Origin: an uncultured Porphyromonadaceae bacterium
Lineage (GTDB): Bacteria > Bacteroidota > Bacteroidia > Bacteroidales > Muribaculaceae
Direction: 5' to 3'
Assembly: GCA_900546835.1 (NCBI GenBank)
Contig: UREH01000017.1
Location: 1-23,461, forward strand
DNA length: 23,461 nt
The notes beneath the pieces are model-generated. The model was given only the letters and a program-made list of their open reading frames with translations. It had not been told where the DNA came from and ran no database searches. The stretch's first letter is position 1. Every line of letters starts with the position of its first letter. Below, piece by piece: positions 23,012 to 23,461 of the stretch. Made by a program: the position numbers and the translations under genes.

Positions 23012-23461
23012 ATGGCAACAAAAATCAGACTGCAACGTCATGGTCGCAAAAACTATGCGTTCTATCCTATTGTTATCGCCGATAGCAGGGCACCACGAGA
23101 TGGTAGATTTATTGAAAGGATAGGTTCTTATAATCCGAACACTAATCCTGCTACAATTACTCTCAACTTCGAGCGGGCTTTGTATTGGGTAAATGTAGGC
23201 GCCCAGCCTACCGACACCGTTCGCAGCATCCTTTCCAACGAAGGCGTGCTCCTGATGAAGCATCTTCAGGGCGGTGTGAAAAAAGGTGCATTCGACGAGG
23301 CCGAGGCCCAGAAGCGCTTCGACGCCTGGAAAGCTAAAAAGCAGCAGGCAGTCGACAATCTGAAGACCACCATGGCATCGAAGAAAGAACTCGCCGCCAA
23401 GGAACGCCTTGAGGCAGAAAAAGCCAAAAACGCTGCCAAGGCAGAGGAAGTGGCTAAAAAG
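23012..23461 (+). CDS. rpsP: 30S ribosomal protein bS16, truncated by the window end
   Basis: 150 codons are visible with no stop before the end of the window. The conserved S16 core occupies about residues 1-80 ([24 protein letters not shown], then [14 protein letters not shown]). A Lys/Ala/Glu-rich extension follows (from about residue 95), predicted helical and typical of the long bS16 of Bacteroidetes. The protein binds 16S rRNA and stabilises assembly of the small subunit body. A consensus promoter and a 12-bp palindrome lie upstream. The C-terminal end cannot be described from this window. Confidence 0.97.
   Translation, partial: MATKIRLQRHGRKNYAFYPIVIADSRAPRDGRFIERIGSYNPNTNPATITLNFERALYWVNVGAQPTDTVRSILSNEGVLLMKHLQGGVKKGAFDEAEAQKRFDAWKAKKQQAVDNLKTTMASKKELAAKERLEAEKAKNAAKAEEVAKK

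Noticed and set aside
1..23461. tRNA genes, CRISPR arrays, or a defence island
   Set aside because: No TpsiC-type tRNA arm or regularly spaced repeats were seen, and no restriction, toxin-antitoxin or phage-defence proteins are encoded. The nuclease and kinase genes are explained by other families.

Overview
The window looks like chromosomal DNA from a Bacteroidales bacterium, most plausibly Muribaculaceae or a close relative. Four things point there. Promoters fit the Bacteroidetes -33/-7 pattern (TTTG, about 20 nt, TAnnTTTG) upstream of several genes. Lineage-typical families are present: DUF4293, DUF695, a long bL25/Ctc, and an AddB-like nuclease without a helicase Walker motif. Start codons lack clear Shine-Dalgarno sequences. 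GC-rich genes are separated by AT-rich spacers. The assignment is by recognition, not by a database search.

Layout. (1) 1-2219, envelope: the C-terminus of a BamA/TamA-like outer membrane protein, then a lipid A-type phosphoethanolamine transferase. (2) 2220-10631, a co-directional run: a regulated-looking leader, nrdD and nrdG (anaerobic ribonucleotide reductase and its activase), an AddB-like Fe-S nuclease, and a membrane sensor kinase whose phospho-acceptor histidine is replaced by glycine. (3) 10635-11604, minus strand: DUF695 and DUF4293 genes. (4) 11605-14309: a repeat-bearing divergent spacer, then mutS2 with a TTG start. (5) 14310-14756: no credible protein gene, but a consensus promoter, about 290 nt of strongly foldable sequence and two successive terminators, best explained as a structured non-coding RNA that I cannot name. 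(6) 14757-17225: an HtrA/Deg protease (minus) divergent from an Fe-type or cambialistic superoxide dismutase. (7) 17364-19237: rplY, pth and an S4-domain RNA-binding gene, a translation-linked cluster with an ATGA overlap and a terminator-like hairpin inside pth. (8) 19238-20700: an aquaporin (minus) flanked by a strong terminator within a possible old element on one side, and on the other by a 258-bp non-autonomous mobile element (about 20-bp inverted ends, 9-bp target duplication). That element carries promoter consensus sequences pointing into the aquaporin gene. (9) 20700-23461: a uracil-DNA glycosylase-family gene, a DedA membrane protein, rpe, and the start of rpsP.

Most protein genes are housekeeping: anaerobic dNTP supply, DNA repair or recombination, oxygen and envelope stress, translation, and the pentose phosphate pathway. 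The unusual material lies mainly between genes: the unnamed RNA, the mobile element with its promoters, a dispersed repeat with core GAACNGTTACTT near gene starts, and the hairpin leader of nrdD. The main oddity within a protein is the histidine kinase without its histidine.
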